From: Azophilus sp965200465 | GTDB lineage: Bacteria; Pseudomonadota; Gammaproteobacteria; Pseudomonadales; Azotimanducaceae | Direction of reading: 5' to 3' | Assembly (NCBI GenBank): GCA_965200465.1 | Contig: OZ241358.1 | Span: forward strand, 1,798,001 to 1,862,000 | DNA: 64,000 bases | Shown: piece by piece, positions 17,705-26,478 of the stretch | Position numbering within the stretch: the first letter of the stretch is position 1 | Layout: each line of letters opens with the position of its first letter | Program-made: the position numbers and the translations under genes | The notes under the pieces: model-generated | What the model was told of the DNA's origin: nothing | Database searches by the model: none | Seen by the model: the letters and a program-made list of their open reading frames with translations, nothing else

Positions 17705-19918
17705 TCATTCCGTGTTTTCCGTGTTCGCCACCCGCTCCAGATTGGCCGCCGGCTGCAACGGCAGCCGAATGCGCATCTCCGTATAGGCGCCGACTTCGGA
17801 ATCGACTTCAATGGCGCCGCCGTGCCGGGTGATGATGTCAACGGTCAGGGACAGGCCCAGCCCGGTGCCCTTGCCCGTGTCCTTGGTGGTGACGAAGGGC
17901 TCGAACATGCGCTCCCGCAGGTCGTCGGGAATGCCCGGCCCGTTGTCCCGAATGCTGAACTCCACGCCGTCCCCTAAGCGGCGGCTGCCTATGCGCAGCT
18001 CCGGCTGGTAGCCTTCGCCCGCCTTCTCCTGCTTTTCCTCCATGGCTTGCAGGGCGTTGGTCAGGATGTTGAGGAAGGCTCGGCTTAGGTCTTGGGGCAC
18101 CACTTCAACCATGCCGACCTGGTCGTCAAGGTCCACGGCCAAGGCCGCATTGAAGTCTTGGTTCTCCGCCCGCATGGCATGGTAGGCGAGCTCCATGTAC
18201 TGCTTCAGCATGGCGTTCAGGTCCGTTTCGCGCCAATCCCCCGGGGTGGCTCGGGAGTGCTCCAACATGCTGTGGACGATGCCGTCCGCCCGGCCGCAGT
18301 GCTCCCCCACCTTGCCCAGATTGACCTTGAGGTCGGCCAGAATTTCGGTGATCTCCTCGGCAAGGTCGGAGTCCTTCTGTTCGGACTCCTCGAGGATCTC
18401 GCCGATCTCGTCAACGAGTTCAGCCGAAAGCTCAGCGAAGTTCCGCACGAAGTTCAACGGGTTCTTGATTTCGTGGGCGACGCCGGCCGTCAACTGGCCC
18501 AAGGACGCCAGCTTCTCCTCGGCGACCATCTGCTCCTGCGCCTTGTTCAGCCGCTCCAAGGTCTGCTCCAGGGCTTGGTTCTTCTCCTCAAGCTCCTTGG
18601 CCAGCTTCTCGACCAAGTTCAGCCGCTGCACCTCCAGGGCGTAGCGCCGGAAGACCTCCAGCGCATTCGCCATGTCCGTGACCTCGTCGTTGCCGGACAC
18701 CGCCACCGGCGCCTCCAGGTCTCCCCCGGCCATGTCCCGCATGGCGGCGGCGAGGGCCACCAGCCGATGCAGCAGATGGCGCCCGACGAACAGCCAGCCG
18801 ATGAGGAAGGCGCCGCCAATGCTCAGCACGTTCAACACCGCAAGCAAGCCGATGCCGGTGCTGGCGGCGGCTTGCGACTCGGCGTTGACGTTGACCGCCT
18901 CGCTGTTCACCTCCGCCACCAGCTTCTCCATGTCGCTCAGCAAACCGGCGGACGCTTCGCGGCCAGCGGCCAAGGCTTGGCGCTCCTGGGCCAGCCGGTC
19001 CAGGAACTCCCGCCGCAGGCTGAGGACGCCCTCCGGCGCCTCCCCGATCTCGACCAGCCGGCCGCCCAAGGTTTGCAAAGCCGCGTTGGGAGTGTGGGTC
19101 GCCATGCGCTTCAAGGAGCGTTGCAAGCTCTGCGCGGCGCTGTGGAAGCGTTCCGCCAGCGGCTCCATCAGGTCCCGGTCCGACAGGGACAGCGCTTCGC
19201 CGAGCAGGGAGCCGCCCAAGTTCGCTTGTTGGCCGATGTCGATCAGATCCCGGTAGTAGGCGAGTTCGGATTCCGAAGCCCGCTCCGCCAAGGGCCGCCT
19301 GCTGTCCTGCAAACCGCGCAGCCCCTCCACCAGGAAGAAGCCCTGATCGTCGATTGCGGCACCGATGCTGCGCTGCATGCGCCTGTTGACCTCAGCCAGT
19401 TCATCCACCAAAAGCTCCAGGGACTGCTGGATCTCCAAGCGGCGGCCGGAGGACTCATAGACTCGGTCCAGCAAAGACCAGGAGTTTTCCAAGCGGGCCT
19501 CCAGCAGGGAGGCGTAGCCCTTGAGGGTTGCGCCGGCCGCCAGCTCCTCCACCAAGGCCACCAGCTGATCCCGCTCCAGACGCACCTCCTGCGAAACCCG
19601 AACGTGCTCACCAACGGAGCCGGCCGAGACCATGCGGGCGGCGCCGTTGACCAAGCTGGCGCTGCGCCGCGCCACCTCCACGGTGCGGCTGAGATTGGGA
19701 ATGCTCCGCTCGGCCAGGCGGGACTGATGCTCCACAATCTCGTTCAGGAAGAAGTAGGCGACAAAGCTGGCCAGCAACACCAAAACCACGCTGCCCATCA
19801 GCCCGAGGTAGATCTGCGGCGCAATCCCCAAGCGGCGCCCGGCCGGCTGCTGCACCGCCGCCTTGGCCTCCTGAATGGCCAAATCCTGCGCGGGGGCGCC
19901 GGTTTCCGGGCCGCTCAT
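17705..19918 (-). CDS. sensor histidine kinase with large periplasmic domain and HAMP
   Basis: This 737-residue kinase has a membrane helix at about 37-60, an all-helical periplasmic sensor region (about 61-365), a second helix near 368-390, then HAMP, a long coiled coil (about 440-475), the HisKA H-box GVAHEIKNPLNF (His near 480) and an HATPase_c domain with DNGPGIP and GTGLGLSLTV. It overlaps the binding-protein gene by ATGA (19915-19918), so the two are translationally coupled and the binding protein probably feeds a ligand signal to it. The likely target is the receiver-PP2C protein two genes upstream. Confidence 0.92.
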   Translation of the reverse strand: MSGPETGAPAQDLAIQEAKAAVQQPAGRRLGIAPQIYLGLMGSVVLVLLASFVAYFFLNEIVEHQSRLAERSIPNLSRTVEVARRSASLVNGAARMVSAGSVGEHVRVSQEVRLERDQLVALVEELAAGATLKGYASLLEARLENSWSLLDRVYESSGRRLEIQQSLELLVDELAEVNRRMQRSIGAAIDDQGFFLVEGLRGLQDSRRPLAERASESELAYYRDLIDIGQQANLGGSLLGEALSLSDRDLMEPLAERFHSAAQSLQRSLKRMATHTPNAALQTLGGRLVEIGEAPEGVLSLRREFLDRLAQERQALAAGREASAGLLSDMEKLVAEVNSEAVNVNAESQAAASTGIGLLAVLNVLSIGGAFLIGWLFVGRHLLHRLVALAAAMRDMAGGDLEAPVAVSGNDEVTDMANALEVFRRYALEVQRLNLVEKLAKELEEKNQALEQTLERLNKAQEQMVAEEKLASLGQLTAGVAHEIKNPLNFVRNFAELSAELVDEIGEILEESEQKDSDLAEEITEILADLKVNLGKVGEHCGRADGIVHSMLEHSRATPGDWRETDLNAMLKQYMELAYHAMRAENQDFNAALAVDLDDQVGMVEVVPQDLSRAFLNILTNALQAMEEKQEKAGEGYQPELRIGSRRLGDGVEFSIRDNGPGIPDDLRERMFEPFVTTKDTGKGTGLGLSLTVDIITRHGGAIEVDSEVGAYTEMRIRLPLQPAANLERVANTENTE

Positions 19919-21138
19919 CCCTCAACCATCCCCGCCACGGGCCGCACTTGGCCGTTGGCGTCTATCCTGGTCAGATAAACTCGATCCGAACCCTGGTTGT
20001 CGGCGGGGCCGTAGCTGAGCTGCAAACCGCCGAGCTCGATCGCCGAAGCCTGCCGCAAGGCCCGCAGCAGCTGGGCCGGCCCCACCTCCGGCCCGGCCCG
20101 GCGCACGCCTTCAATGAGCAGCCGCCCGGCCAAATAGCCCTCCAGGGAGACGAACCCCCGCACCGCCTGCGGGGCTAGGAGCCGCAGCGCCCGCTGGTAG
20201 TCCGCCACCACCGGCACGCTGTCGTCGCCGGGAAAAGGCACCACCTGGGTGATGTAAACCCCCTCCCCGTCCGGGCCGAGCTCCCGCGCCAAGGCCGAAC
20301 TGCCGACAAAGGAGATGTTGACGAAGTAGGGGTCGAACCCTAGGCGGCGGGCCCAACGAATCAAGGTGGCCGCTGGTTTGTAGGCGCCGATGATGACCAC
20401 GGCCTCCGGCTGGAAGCGGCGCAGGTCCAGCAGCGGCACCTTAACGCTCTCGGTGTTGCGCGGATAGTCCGCCTCGGCCACCAACGGCAGGTTGTGCGCC
20501 TGCAGAGCCAAGCGCAGGCCCTGCAGCCCGGCGCGTCCGTAGGAGTCGTCCTGATAGAAGATGCCGATGCGGGTCAGCCCTAGGTCCGCAGTCAGGCGGG
20601 CGACGATTTCCGCCGTTTCCTGAAAGTAGGAGGCGCGCAGGTTTATCACGTTGGGCCGGAGCTCCGCCTCGCGCAGAAACTCAGCGCCGGTGAACGGAGC
20701 GATGTAGGGCACGCCAGCTTCGGCGGCCACGGGCTGCGCGGCCCTTGAAGTCGGTGTGCCGACGGCGCCGATCAACGCCAGCGCTTGGACTTCCTCGAGC
20801 AATTTCCGGGTGTTGGTGATGGCGGCTTCCGGCTCGTAGGCGTCGTCCAAGGTCACGAGGGAAAGCCGCCGGCCGTCAACGCCGCCGCTGCGATTGGCTT
20901 CCTCAAAAGCCGCCAACAGCCCTTGCCGCATTCCCGACCCAAGCTCGCTGGCCGGCCCCGTCAGAGCGGCGGATTGGCCGAACACCAGGTCCGTCGGGGC
21001 CGCAGCTTCCCGCTCGTCGGCAAGGGCCGAACCGAACAACCCCCAAGCAACCAGACAGGCGGAGCAAAGGCGCCGCGCCGGCAACTCCAGGGCGCACCGC
21101 CGCCAAGCCGCAAAGCCTCTGTCCTCAACCGGGCGCAT
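19915..21138 (-). CDS. periplasmic branched-chain-amino-acid-type binding protein (kinase partner)
   Basis: This is a Peripla_BP_6 (type 1) solute-binding protein of about 407 residues with an N-terminal signal sequence ending near FGSALA. Key parts are VFGQSAALTGPASELG, ALIGAVGTPTSRAAQPVA, IAPFTGAEFLRE, IGIFYQDDSYGRAGL and the C-terminal PADNQGSDRVYLTRI. No ABC permease or ATPase genes accompany it. With the ATGA overlap to the kinase, it probably works as a sensor subunit and not in uptake. Starts at 21156 and 21168 are possible; 21138 has the better-placed, though weak, GGA. Confidence 0.87.
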   Translation of the reverse strand: MRPVEDRGFAAWRRCALELPARRLCSACLVAWGLFGSALADEREAAAPTDLVFGQSAALTGPASELGSGMRQGLLAAFEEANRSGGVDGRRLSLVTLDDAYEPEAAITNTRKLLEEVQALALIGAVGTPTSRAAQPVAAEAGVPYIAPFTGAEFLREAELRPNVINLRASYFQETAEIVARLTADLGLTRIGIFYQDDSYGRAGLQGLRLALQAHNLPLVAEADYPRNTESVKVPLLDLRRFQPEAVVIIGAYKPAATLIRWARRLGFDPYFVNISFVGSSALARELGPDGEGVYITQVVPFPGDDSVPVVADYQRALRLLAPQAVRGFVSLEGYLAGRLLIEGVRRAGPEVGPAQLLRALRQASAIELGGLQLSYGPADNQGSDRVYLTRIDANGQVRPVAGMVEG

Positions 21139-21202
21139 GGTTCGTTTCCGCAACATTCCTGGATGCAAGCCTCAAGGGGCCTTCGGCAAGGCAGGCCGAG
21201 AG

Positions 21203-22381
21203 CTAGCCCCCGGACCCAGCTGGCCGAAACGCCTTCAGGCGCAGGGAGAGGCAGGTCATGTCGTCGAACTGGGCGGCGCCTTCGGCGAACGCCTCCACGG
21301 ATTCGACAGCGGCCCGCACCACGTCTGCGGACGGCTGCGCACCGCTGCGGCCGAGCACCTCGTCAAGCCGTCCTTCGCCGTACTCGTCGTTGACCGGGTT
21401 GCAGGCTTCGGTGATGCCGTCGGTGTAGAGAAACAGGGTGTCCCCAAGGGCCAAACCGATCTCCCGCTCCTTAAAGCTGTGGCCGCCGAACACGCCAAGG
21501 GCGAGATCTCCGGTGGGCTCAAGCGCCTCCACGGCGCCGCCCACGCGGACCAGGCGCGGCGGATTGTGGCCGCCGTTGGAGTAGCGCAGGCACCCATCAC
21601 GGAAGTCCAGAACGCCGTAGAACAGGGTGACGAACATGCAGGCGTCGTTGTCCTGGCTTAGGAATTCGTTGACTTCGGCCAAACAAGCGCCGGGCGAATC
21701 ATGGCGGCGGGAGGCGGATTTGAGCAGCGCCCTAGTGACCATGGTGATGAGCGCCGCCGGCACTCCCTTGTCGGACACGTCGGCAATGACCAAGCCCATG
21801 CGGTGGTCGTCGATGTGAAAGAAATCGTAGAAGTCCCCGCCGATCTCCCGGGCCGGGGTCATCACGGCGCCGATGTCGAATTCCTCCCCCTCCGGCAGGT
21901 CCTCCGGCAGCGATGAGGTCTGCACGTGCCGGGCGACCTCCAATTCCTGCTTGAGGGCGACCAGCCGATCCCGGTTCTGCAGGGCCTGCTGCAGGGTTTC
22001 GATGTGCTTCAGCGTCTTTTCGATGGTGATCATCAAGTCGTTGAAGTCGATCGGCTTGGTCACGAAGTCGAAGGCGCCCCGGTTCATGGCGGTGCGGATG
22101 TTCTCCATGTCGCCGTAGGCGGAAATGATGACCGCGCGAATTTCGGGGTTGAACTCCTCCAATTGGCCGAGCAGGGTCAGCCCGTCCATGATCGGCATGT
22201 TGATGTCGGAGAGGACCAGGCGAATGTCCGGGTTCTCCTCCAGCTTCGTCAATGCCTCCTTGCCGTTGTGGGCGAACAAAAACTCGAACTCGCCCTTGCG
22301 GATGCGGCGGCGGAACCGTTGGCGAACCAACAGCTCCAAATCCTCCTCGTCATCGACCATCAATATGCGAATTGCACTCAT
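21203..22381 (-). CDS. response regulator with PP2C-type (RsbU/SpoIIE) phosphatase output
   Basis: This 392-residue protein has an N-terminal receiver (1-120; acidic pocket DDEED at 10-14, phosphoacceptor Asp59 in LSDINMPIMDG, FVTKPID). A coiled linker follows, then a SpoIIE-type Ser/Thr phosphatase domain (about 160-385) with REIGGDFYDF, VIADVSDKGVPAAL and FLYTDGITEA, all carrying the metal-binding Asp residues. Phosphorylation by the neighbouring kinase should control dephosphorylation of a STAS antagonist, as in RsbU-type partner switching. It sits downstream of the RsbW-like gene, with a 96-bp gap. Confidence 0.93.
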   Translation of the reverse strand: MSAIRILMVDDEEDLELLVRQRFRRRIRKGEFEFLFAHNGKEALTKLEENPDIRLVLSDINMPIMDGLTLLGQLEEFNPEIRAVIISAYGDMENIRTAMNRGAFDFVTKPIDFNDLMITIEKTLKHIETLQQALQNRDRLVALKQELEVARHVQTSSLPEDLPEGEEFDIGAVMTPAREIGGDFYDFFHIDDHRMGLVIADVSDKGVPAALITMVTRALLKSASRRHDSPGACLAEVNEFLSQDNDACMFVTLFYGVLDFRDGCLRYSNGGHNPPRLVRVGGAVEALEPTGDLALGVFGGHSFKEREIGLALGDTLFLYTDGITEACNPVNDEYGEGRLDEVLGRSGAQPSADVVRAAVESVEAFAEGAAQFDDMTCLSLRLKAFRPAGSGG

Positions 22382-22477
22382 GGTGGTTGCAGCACCTTGC
22401 AGAAATTAGTCAGGGCGCCAACGCGCCGTCCTTGGGGGTTCGGGCAAGCGCACGGGAGCCGCCTAAGCCCAATGCCC

Positions 22478-22942
22478 CTACGCACCGTCGCCGGACTCCA
22501 ACAGCATTCGCAGCTTGACCAGGTTGAACCCGGCGCTTCGCTCGTAGGAGACGCGGTCCGTAAACTCCTTCACGAAATAGACGCCCAAGCCGCCGATGGG
22601 CCGGTCCTTGACCTCCAGGCTGGTGTCCGGCGCCGGCGCCTCGGTGAGCGGGTCAAAGGCGCGGCCGTTGTCCTCCACCTCCGCCTCCACCGCATCTTCG
22701 CAACGACTGAGGCGCAAGCGCAAGTGCGGCGCGGCCACTTCCCGCAAGGAATGGGTGACGCAGTTCGTCACCAGTTCGTCAAGCACCAAGTTCAGCCGAT
22801 ACGGCAGGGCACCGCCTATGGACTCGGCCTCGGCGAAACGTTCGACCGTCTCCGACAAGGTCTGCAGCGCCTCCGCGAGGTCAGAGCTTAGGCGAATGTC
22901 GTATCCGCCGGCATCGGTGGAGTGTTCGTTGGAGTCAGGCAC
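22478..22942 (-). CDS. RsbW-like serine kinase / anti-sigma factor (GHKL ATPase)
   Basis: This protein of about 154 residues starts at GTG 22942; the open frame extends upstream but without family similarity. It has an N-box LVLDELVTNCVTHS, a G1 box EDNGRAFDP and the G2-like GGLGVYFVKEF, as in RsbW/SpoIIAB HATPase_c_2 proteins. These bind either a partner protein or an unphosphorylated STAS antagonist, and they phosphorylate the antagonist. No sigma factor gene is adjacent, so the released partner is unknown. Confidence 0.87.
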   Translation of the reverse strand: MPDSNEHSTDAGGYDIRLSSDLAEALQTLSETVERFAEAESIGGALPYRLNLVLDELVTNCVTHSLREVAAPHLRLRLSRCEDAVEAEVEDNGRAFDPLTEAPAPDTSLEVKDRPIGGLGVYFVKEFTDRVSYERSAGFNLVKLRMLLESGDGA

Positions 22943-23150
22943 GGGCCAAATAGTACACCGACTTGCCCCGCACACCAAAGCGATCCCGCGCACAGGGGCA
23001 AAACGCCGCCGACCGCCTTGGGCTTGAGGGAAAAATCGACGAAATTTCCCCGCAAGTCCAGATATACTTTTGGTTCGCCCGATTCGTTCGGGTTAAACTG
23101 CGACTCTCAAACTGCTACCAATGCAGACCCTCAAGCGAGGAGACACGGCA

Positions 23151-23486
23151 ATGAATTTGAAGACCAGTCAGGAGCAAGGCGCTTTGATAGCCGCTCCGGA
23201 AGGCCGCATCGACGGGCTCAACGCCCATGATTTTCAAGAGGCGCTCAAGGCCGCCATCGGCAAGGACGACAAGGTGGTCATCGTCGATTTCGGCGCCGTC
23301 ACCTACATCAGCAGCGCGGGCTTGCGGGCCACCTTGGTCACCGCCAAACTCCTGCGGGAACGGAACGCCTCCTTCTCCCTGTGTACACTGTCAGACCCCA
23401 TTCGGGAGATATTCTCGGTCAGCGGCTTCGACAAGATCATCGACATCCACGCCTCCAAAGAGGAAGCGTTGGCCGCCATCAACTAA
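23151..23486 (+). CDS. STAS-domain anti-sigma factor antagonist (RsbV-like)
   Basis: This 111-residue single STAS domain has the conserved VVIVDFGAVTYISSAGLRA, where Ser55 corresponds to the serine phosphorylated by RsbW-type kinases. ATG 23151 has GAGGAG eight bases upstream. It is divergent from the kinase gene across about 208 bp. A TATACT at 23063-23068 may be a -10 box, with no clear -35. With the RsbW-like kinase and the receiver-PP2C phosphatase it completes a partner-switching set. Confidence 0.92.
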   Translation: MNLKTSQEQGALIAAPEGRIDGLNAHDFQEALKAAIGKDDKVVIVDFGAVTYISSAGLRATLVTAKLLRERNASFSLCTLSDPIREIFSVSGFDKIIDIHASKEEALAAIN

Positions 23487-23630
23487 ACGCCCCTCCAGTG
23501 GGGGGATCAAGACGCTTGCCCCTGCTCGGCAGCAGCCGTCAGGAAAGGTGTGCCTGCTTTTGCAGATAGGGGTCCGGATGGCGTTCAAGCAATTCCAACA
23601 GGAGCGAGCGGGCGTCGTCCGGCGACGGCC

Positions 23631-24629
23631 TCAGCTCGGGGTCGCTAAAAAGTCCCACACCTGGTCGGCGCCAAGGCTGCAAATGCGCCGGCCCAACCGC
23701 GCCTGCCAATAGCCTTCGTTGCCAAACTCATCGCGCCACGCCCAAAGCCGGCGGGTGAAGTGGTGCAGCGGGTGCTCATAGGTGAAGCCCATGGCGCCAT
23801 GCGCCTGATGCACAGTTTCGGCAACAATGCCGGCCGCCTCCCCCACCCGCGCCTTGGCGGCGGCGACCTCGAGTTCGAACCTTGGATCCTCAAGGGCGTC
23901 GATGGCGGCGTCAGCCGCCCGGCTCGCCGCCGCCGCCTCCGCCGCGGCAACCGCCAGCATGTGCTGAACGGCCTGAAACTTGGAGAGCGGGCGGCCAAAC
24001 TGCTCCCGCTCCTGAACATAGCCGACGCCCATCTCCAAAACCCGCTGCAAGGCGCCGGCGGAGAGCGCAACGCGGGAAAGCGCCAAAAGAGCAAGGGCCG
24101 GCTCCCGGCAAGCCAGCGGCCGTGCGGACCGCACCTGAACCTGATCCCTAGGCTCGCCGGCTAGGTTCGTTCCCGGCGTCACCCCGCAGGGCGTTCCCAC
24201 CAGCAGCTCCCCATTCGCCGCCAAGCCGACGACGCGCTGGGCGGCGCGGCCCCAAGGCGCGTTGCGCACCCGCCCAACCGCTTCGGCGGCAGGCGGTGCA
24301 TCCGCCGGCCCCCCGCCTTTGGCCGTCTCCGCCGCCTCCCAAAGGCCGAGGACGTTGAGGCCGTCGCCCTGCTCCCGGGTCCAGCGGTTCACCAGCAGGG
24401 CTTCCGCCAACGGCAAGGGGGCGGAGAAGCGCCCGGCGACCCGCAGCACCCGAAAGACGTCACCGAACTCGACGCCGCTGTCCGGCAGCGCCATGAGGTG
24501 GAAGCCGTTGTCGCAGAGCGTGCGCCACAACCGGGTGGGGAACTCGCCTGACTCGGCGGCGTCCAGGTCCGTCTTGGCGCAGGCGTCCTGAAAGATGCGC
24601 GCCGCCGTGTCAAGCAACACTTCACGCAT
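23631..24629 (-). CDS. acyl-CoA dehydrogenase, short subunit type (apparent C-terminal frameshift)
   Basis: As read, this is 332 residues from ATG 24629. It has ACAD C-terminal helices: YVQEREQFGRPLSKFQAVQHML, ETVHQAHGAMGFTYEHPLHHF, RRLWAWRDEFG. The N-terminal half is divergent, as in the small subunits of heteromeric steroid/branched-chain acyl-CoA dehydrogenases. The stop after DFLATPS follows a run of five T (complement 23647-23651). One added base there gives about 33 more well-composed codons (SDPELRPSPDDARSLLLELL and on) to a stop at 23539. That suggests a one-base loss, in the organism or in the read. It overlaps the intended stop of the upstream dehydrogenase by one base. Confidence 0.82.
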   Translation of the reverse strand: MREVLLDTAARIFQDACAKTDLDAAESGEFPTRLWRTLCDNGFHLMALPDSGVEFGDVFRVLRVAGRFSAPLPLAEALLVNRWTREQGDGLNVLGLWEAAETAKGGGPADAPPAAEAVGRVRNAPWGRAAQRVVGLAANGELLVGTPCGVTPGTNLAGEPRDQVQVRSARPLACREPALALLALSRVALSAGALQRVLEMGVGYVQEREQFGRPLSKFQAVQHMLAVAAAEAAAASRAADAAIDALEDPRFELEVAAAKARVGEAAGIVAETVHQAHGAMGFTYEHPLHHFTRRLWAWRDEFGNEGYWQARLGRRICSLGADQVWDFLATPS

Positions 24630-25782
24630 CACCGCAGCCCCAAGCCCCGTGCGATGACGCCGCGCAGAATCTCCCGGGCACCGCCGCGCAAGGTGAAGGC
24701 GGGGAAAGCAGCAGAGTGTCCGCATAGGTTTGGCGAAACCGCCCGGCGGCGCCTGCGCCGTTGCCGGCCAAGGGTTCGTCAACGGGCGTCGCCAGCCGGG
24801 CGATTTCCGGCAGCAGCTTCTCGAAGTTGTTGCCCAGCTCCTTCACCAAGGCCGCCTCCACGTTTGGCGCCTTGCCCCGCTCCAGCATCCCCGCCACGGA
24901 CATGGACATGCGGCGCAAAGTCATCAGGTGGGCGGCGATGCGGCCAACTGCGGCCGCCTCAAAACGGTTCGGCTCGCCCTGCACCAAGCGCACGAACTCC
25001 ACATAGACCCGAAACGCGGACAGGAACCGTTCCGGACCGCTGCGCTCGTAGCCGAGTTCGGAAGTCACCTGCGCCCAGCCGTTGCCGGCTTTGCCCACCA
25101 ACTCCGCATCCGGCACGAAGACATCGGTGAACAGCACCTCGTTGAAATCCTCCCGCCCGGCCATGTTCCTGATGGGGCGAATGCTTACGCCGTCGGCCTT
25201 GAGGTCGATGATGAGTTGGGAAAGGCCGGCATGCCGGTTGTCGCTGGGCGGCGCGGTGCGCACCAAGGCGATCATGTAGTGGTTGAGGTGGGCGGAGGAG
25301 GTCCAGAGCTTCGTCCCGTTAACCAGCCAACCGCCATCCACGGCCTTCGCCGCAGTGCGCACGGCGGCCAAGTCCGACCCGGCGTTCGGCTCGCTCATGC
25401 CGATGGAGAAGAAGCTCTCCCCCCTAGTGATGGGCGGCAGGTGGCGGCGGCGCTGCTCCTCGCTGCCGCAGGCCAGCAGCAGCGGCCCGCTCTGCCGATC
25501 GGCTATCCAATGGGCGCCGACCGGGGCGCCGGCGGCCAACAACTCCTCCGTGACGACGTAACGCTCAAAGAAGCTGCGCTCCGCGCCGCCGTACGCCTTG
25601 GGCCAAGTCATGCCGATCCAGCCGCGCCGCCCCAGTTTGCGGGAAAACTCCGCATCGTGGCCGCTGCCGAAGTCAGAATTCGGTGCACGCAGCTCGTCCG
25701 CGCAGCCGGCCAGGAACTCGCGCACCTCCATGCGCAATTGAGCGGCGCCGCTCGGCAGCCGCACCGGATCGAACTGAAACAT
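24622..25782 (-). CDS. acyl-CoA dehydrogenase (apparent frameshift near the 3' end)
   Basis: ATG 25782 is preceded by GAGGGG. The protein carries the ACAD N-terminal domain, IGMSEPNAGSDLAAVRT (FAD-binding strand region), NGTKLWTSSAH and RFRQTYADTLLLS near the end. After that the frame drifts. Adding one C to the four-C run at complement 24699-24702 restores the family ending AFTLRGGAREILRGVIARG and a TGA overlapping the next ATG by one base, giving about 384 residues. With the downstream partner it probably forms a heteromeric FAD enzyme that oxidises an unusual acyl-CoA. Confidence 0.85.
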   Translation of the reverse strand: MFQFDPVRLPSGAAQLRMEVREFLAGCADELRAPNSDFGSGHDAEFSRKLGRRGWIGMTWPKAYGGAERSFFERYVVTEELLAAGAPVGAHWIADRQSGPLLLACGSEEQRRRHLPPITRGESFFSIGMSEPNAGSDLAAVRTAAKAVDGGWLVNGTKLWTSSAHLNHYMIALVRTAPPSDNRHAGLSQLIIDLKADGVSIRPIRNMAGREDFNEVLFTDVFVPDAELVGKAGNGWAQVTSELGYERSGPERFLSAFRVYVEFVRLVQGEPNRFEAAAVGRIAAHLMTLRRMSMSVAGMLERGKAPNVEAALVKELGNNFEKLLPEIARLATPVDEPLAGNGAGAAGRFRQTYADTLLLSPPSPCAAVPGRFCAASSHGAWGCGDA

Positions 25783-25980
25783 CGTCCCCTCTTCGGAAAG
25801 CCTAGGAGTTCTCCGCAAGCCAACGGCAACGGGCCGGCGCCCTTCGGCTCCGCCAACCCGCGTTCATGCAGGATGCCCTAACGAAAACACCGTGGCAACA
25901 GCGTATCCAGCATCACCGCCTTGCGGACTTTTTGAGGGAGCGCCCGGTCGCACGGGGCGCGTGTTCGGGTAGCCTATAAG

Positions 25981-26478
25981 TTGAACGAACCAATGGGAGA
26001 CCGAACATGCGCATGCTGGCTTCGCCGAGCCCTTCGGGATTCGCCCAGGACCGGGCTGGCGGTGGCTGACTTGAAGGCCCTGCGCGACCGCTTTGCGCCG
26101 GTGCTCGAAGACATCGAACGGCGCTCCGCCGTCACCGGCCGCTTCCTGCATCGGGACGCATACCGCATCTACGTCGCCACCCTCTGGGCCAATGTGGTGC
26201 TGCAGCCCAGCGAGGCCGGCATCGGCGAAGAGGACCTCGAAGCCCTGCACGACCTGCTGAACGAGGAACTCAGGCAGGTGCTTGGCGCTGACGCCGATCT
26301 GACCGGCTGCTTCGCCTTCCTCAACAGCAAGCAGGGCGAAGCGGCCATGCGGGAAGCTCGGCTGACAAGCGCCCACAAGGACCTGCTGCGCTACTTCTGC
26401 TCCATGATTCTGGACCCGCAAGGCCATCGGCAGTGGGCGCAGAGGCTGCGGGAGAAGCAGGCGAACCCAAGCCCCTAG
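25981..26478 (+). CDS. conserved hypothetical protein
   Basis: This soluble, helix-rich protein has up to 165 residues. The start is uncertain: TTG 25981 opens the frame, but the convincing part begins near GTG 26062 (ADLKALRDRFAPVLEDIERRS). Distinctive stretches are GRFLHRDAYRIYVATLWANVVL, EAGIGEEDLEALHDLLNEEL and HKDLLRYFCSMILDP. I recall similar unnamed proteins in Gammaproteobacteria but know no function. It is convergent with the long minus-strand operon and overlaps its last gene by four bases. Confidence 0.6.
   Translation: MNEPMGDRTCACWLRRALRDSPRTGLAVADLKALRDRFAPVLEDIERRSAVTGRFLHRDAYRIYVATLWANVVLQPSEAGIGEEDLEALHDLLNEELRQVLGADADLTGCFAFLNSKQGEAAMREARLTSAHKDLLRYFCSMILDPQGHRQWAQRLREKQANPSP

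Noticed and set aside
18092..19978. 628-codon plus-strand open frame opposite the histidine kinase
   Set aside because: Antisense of a clear kinase; composition is typical of a mirrored GC-rich frame.
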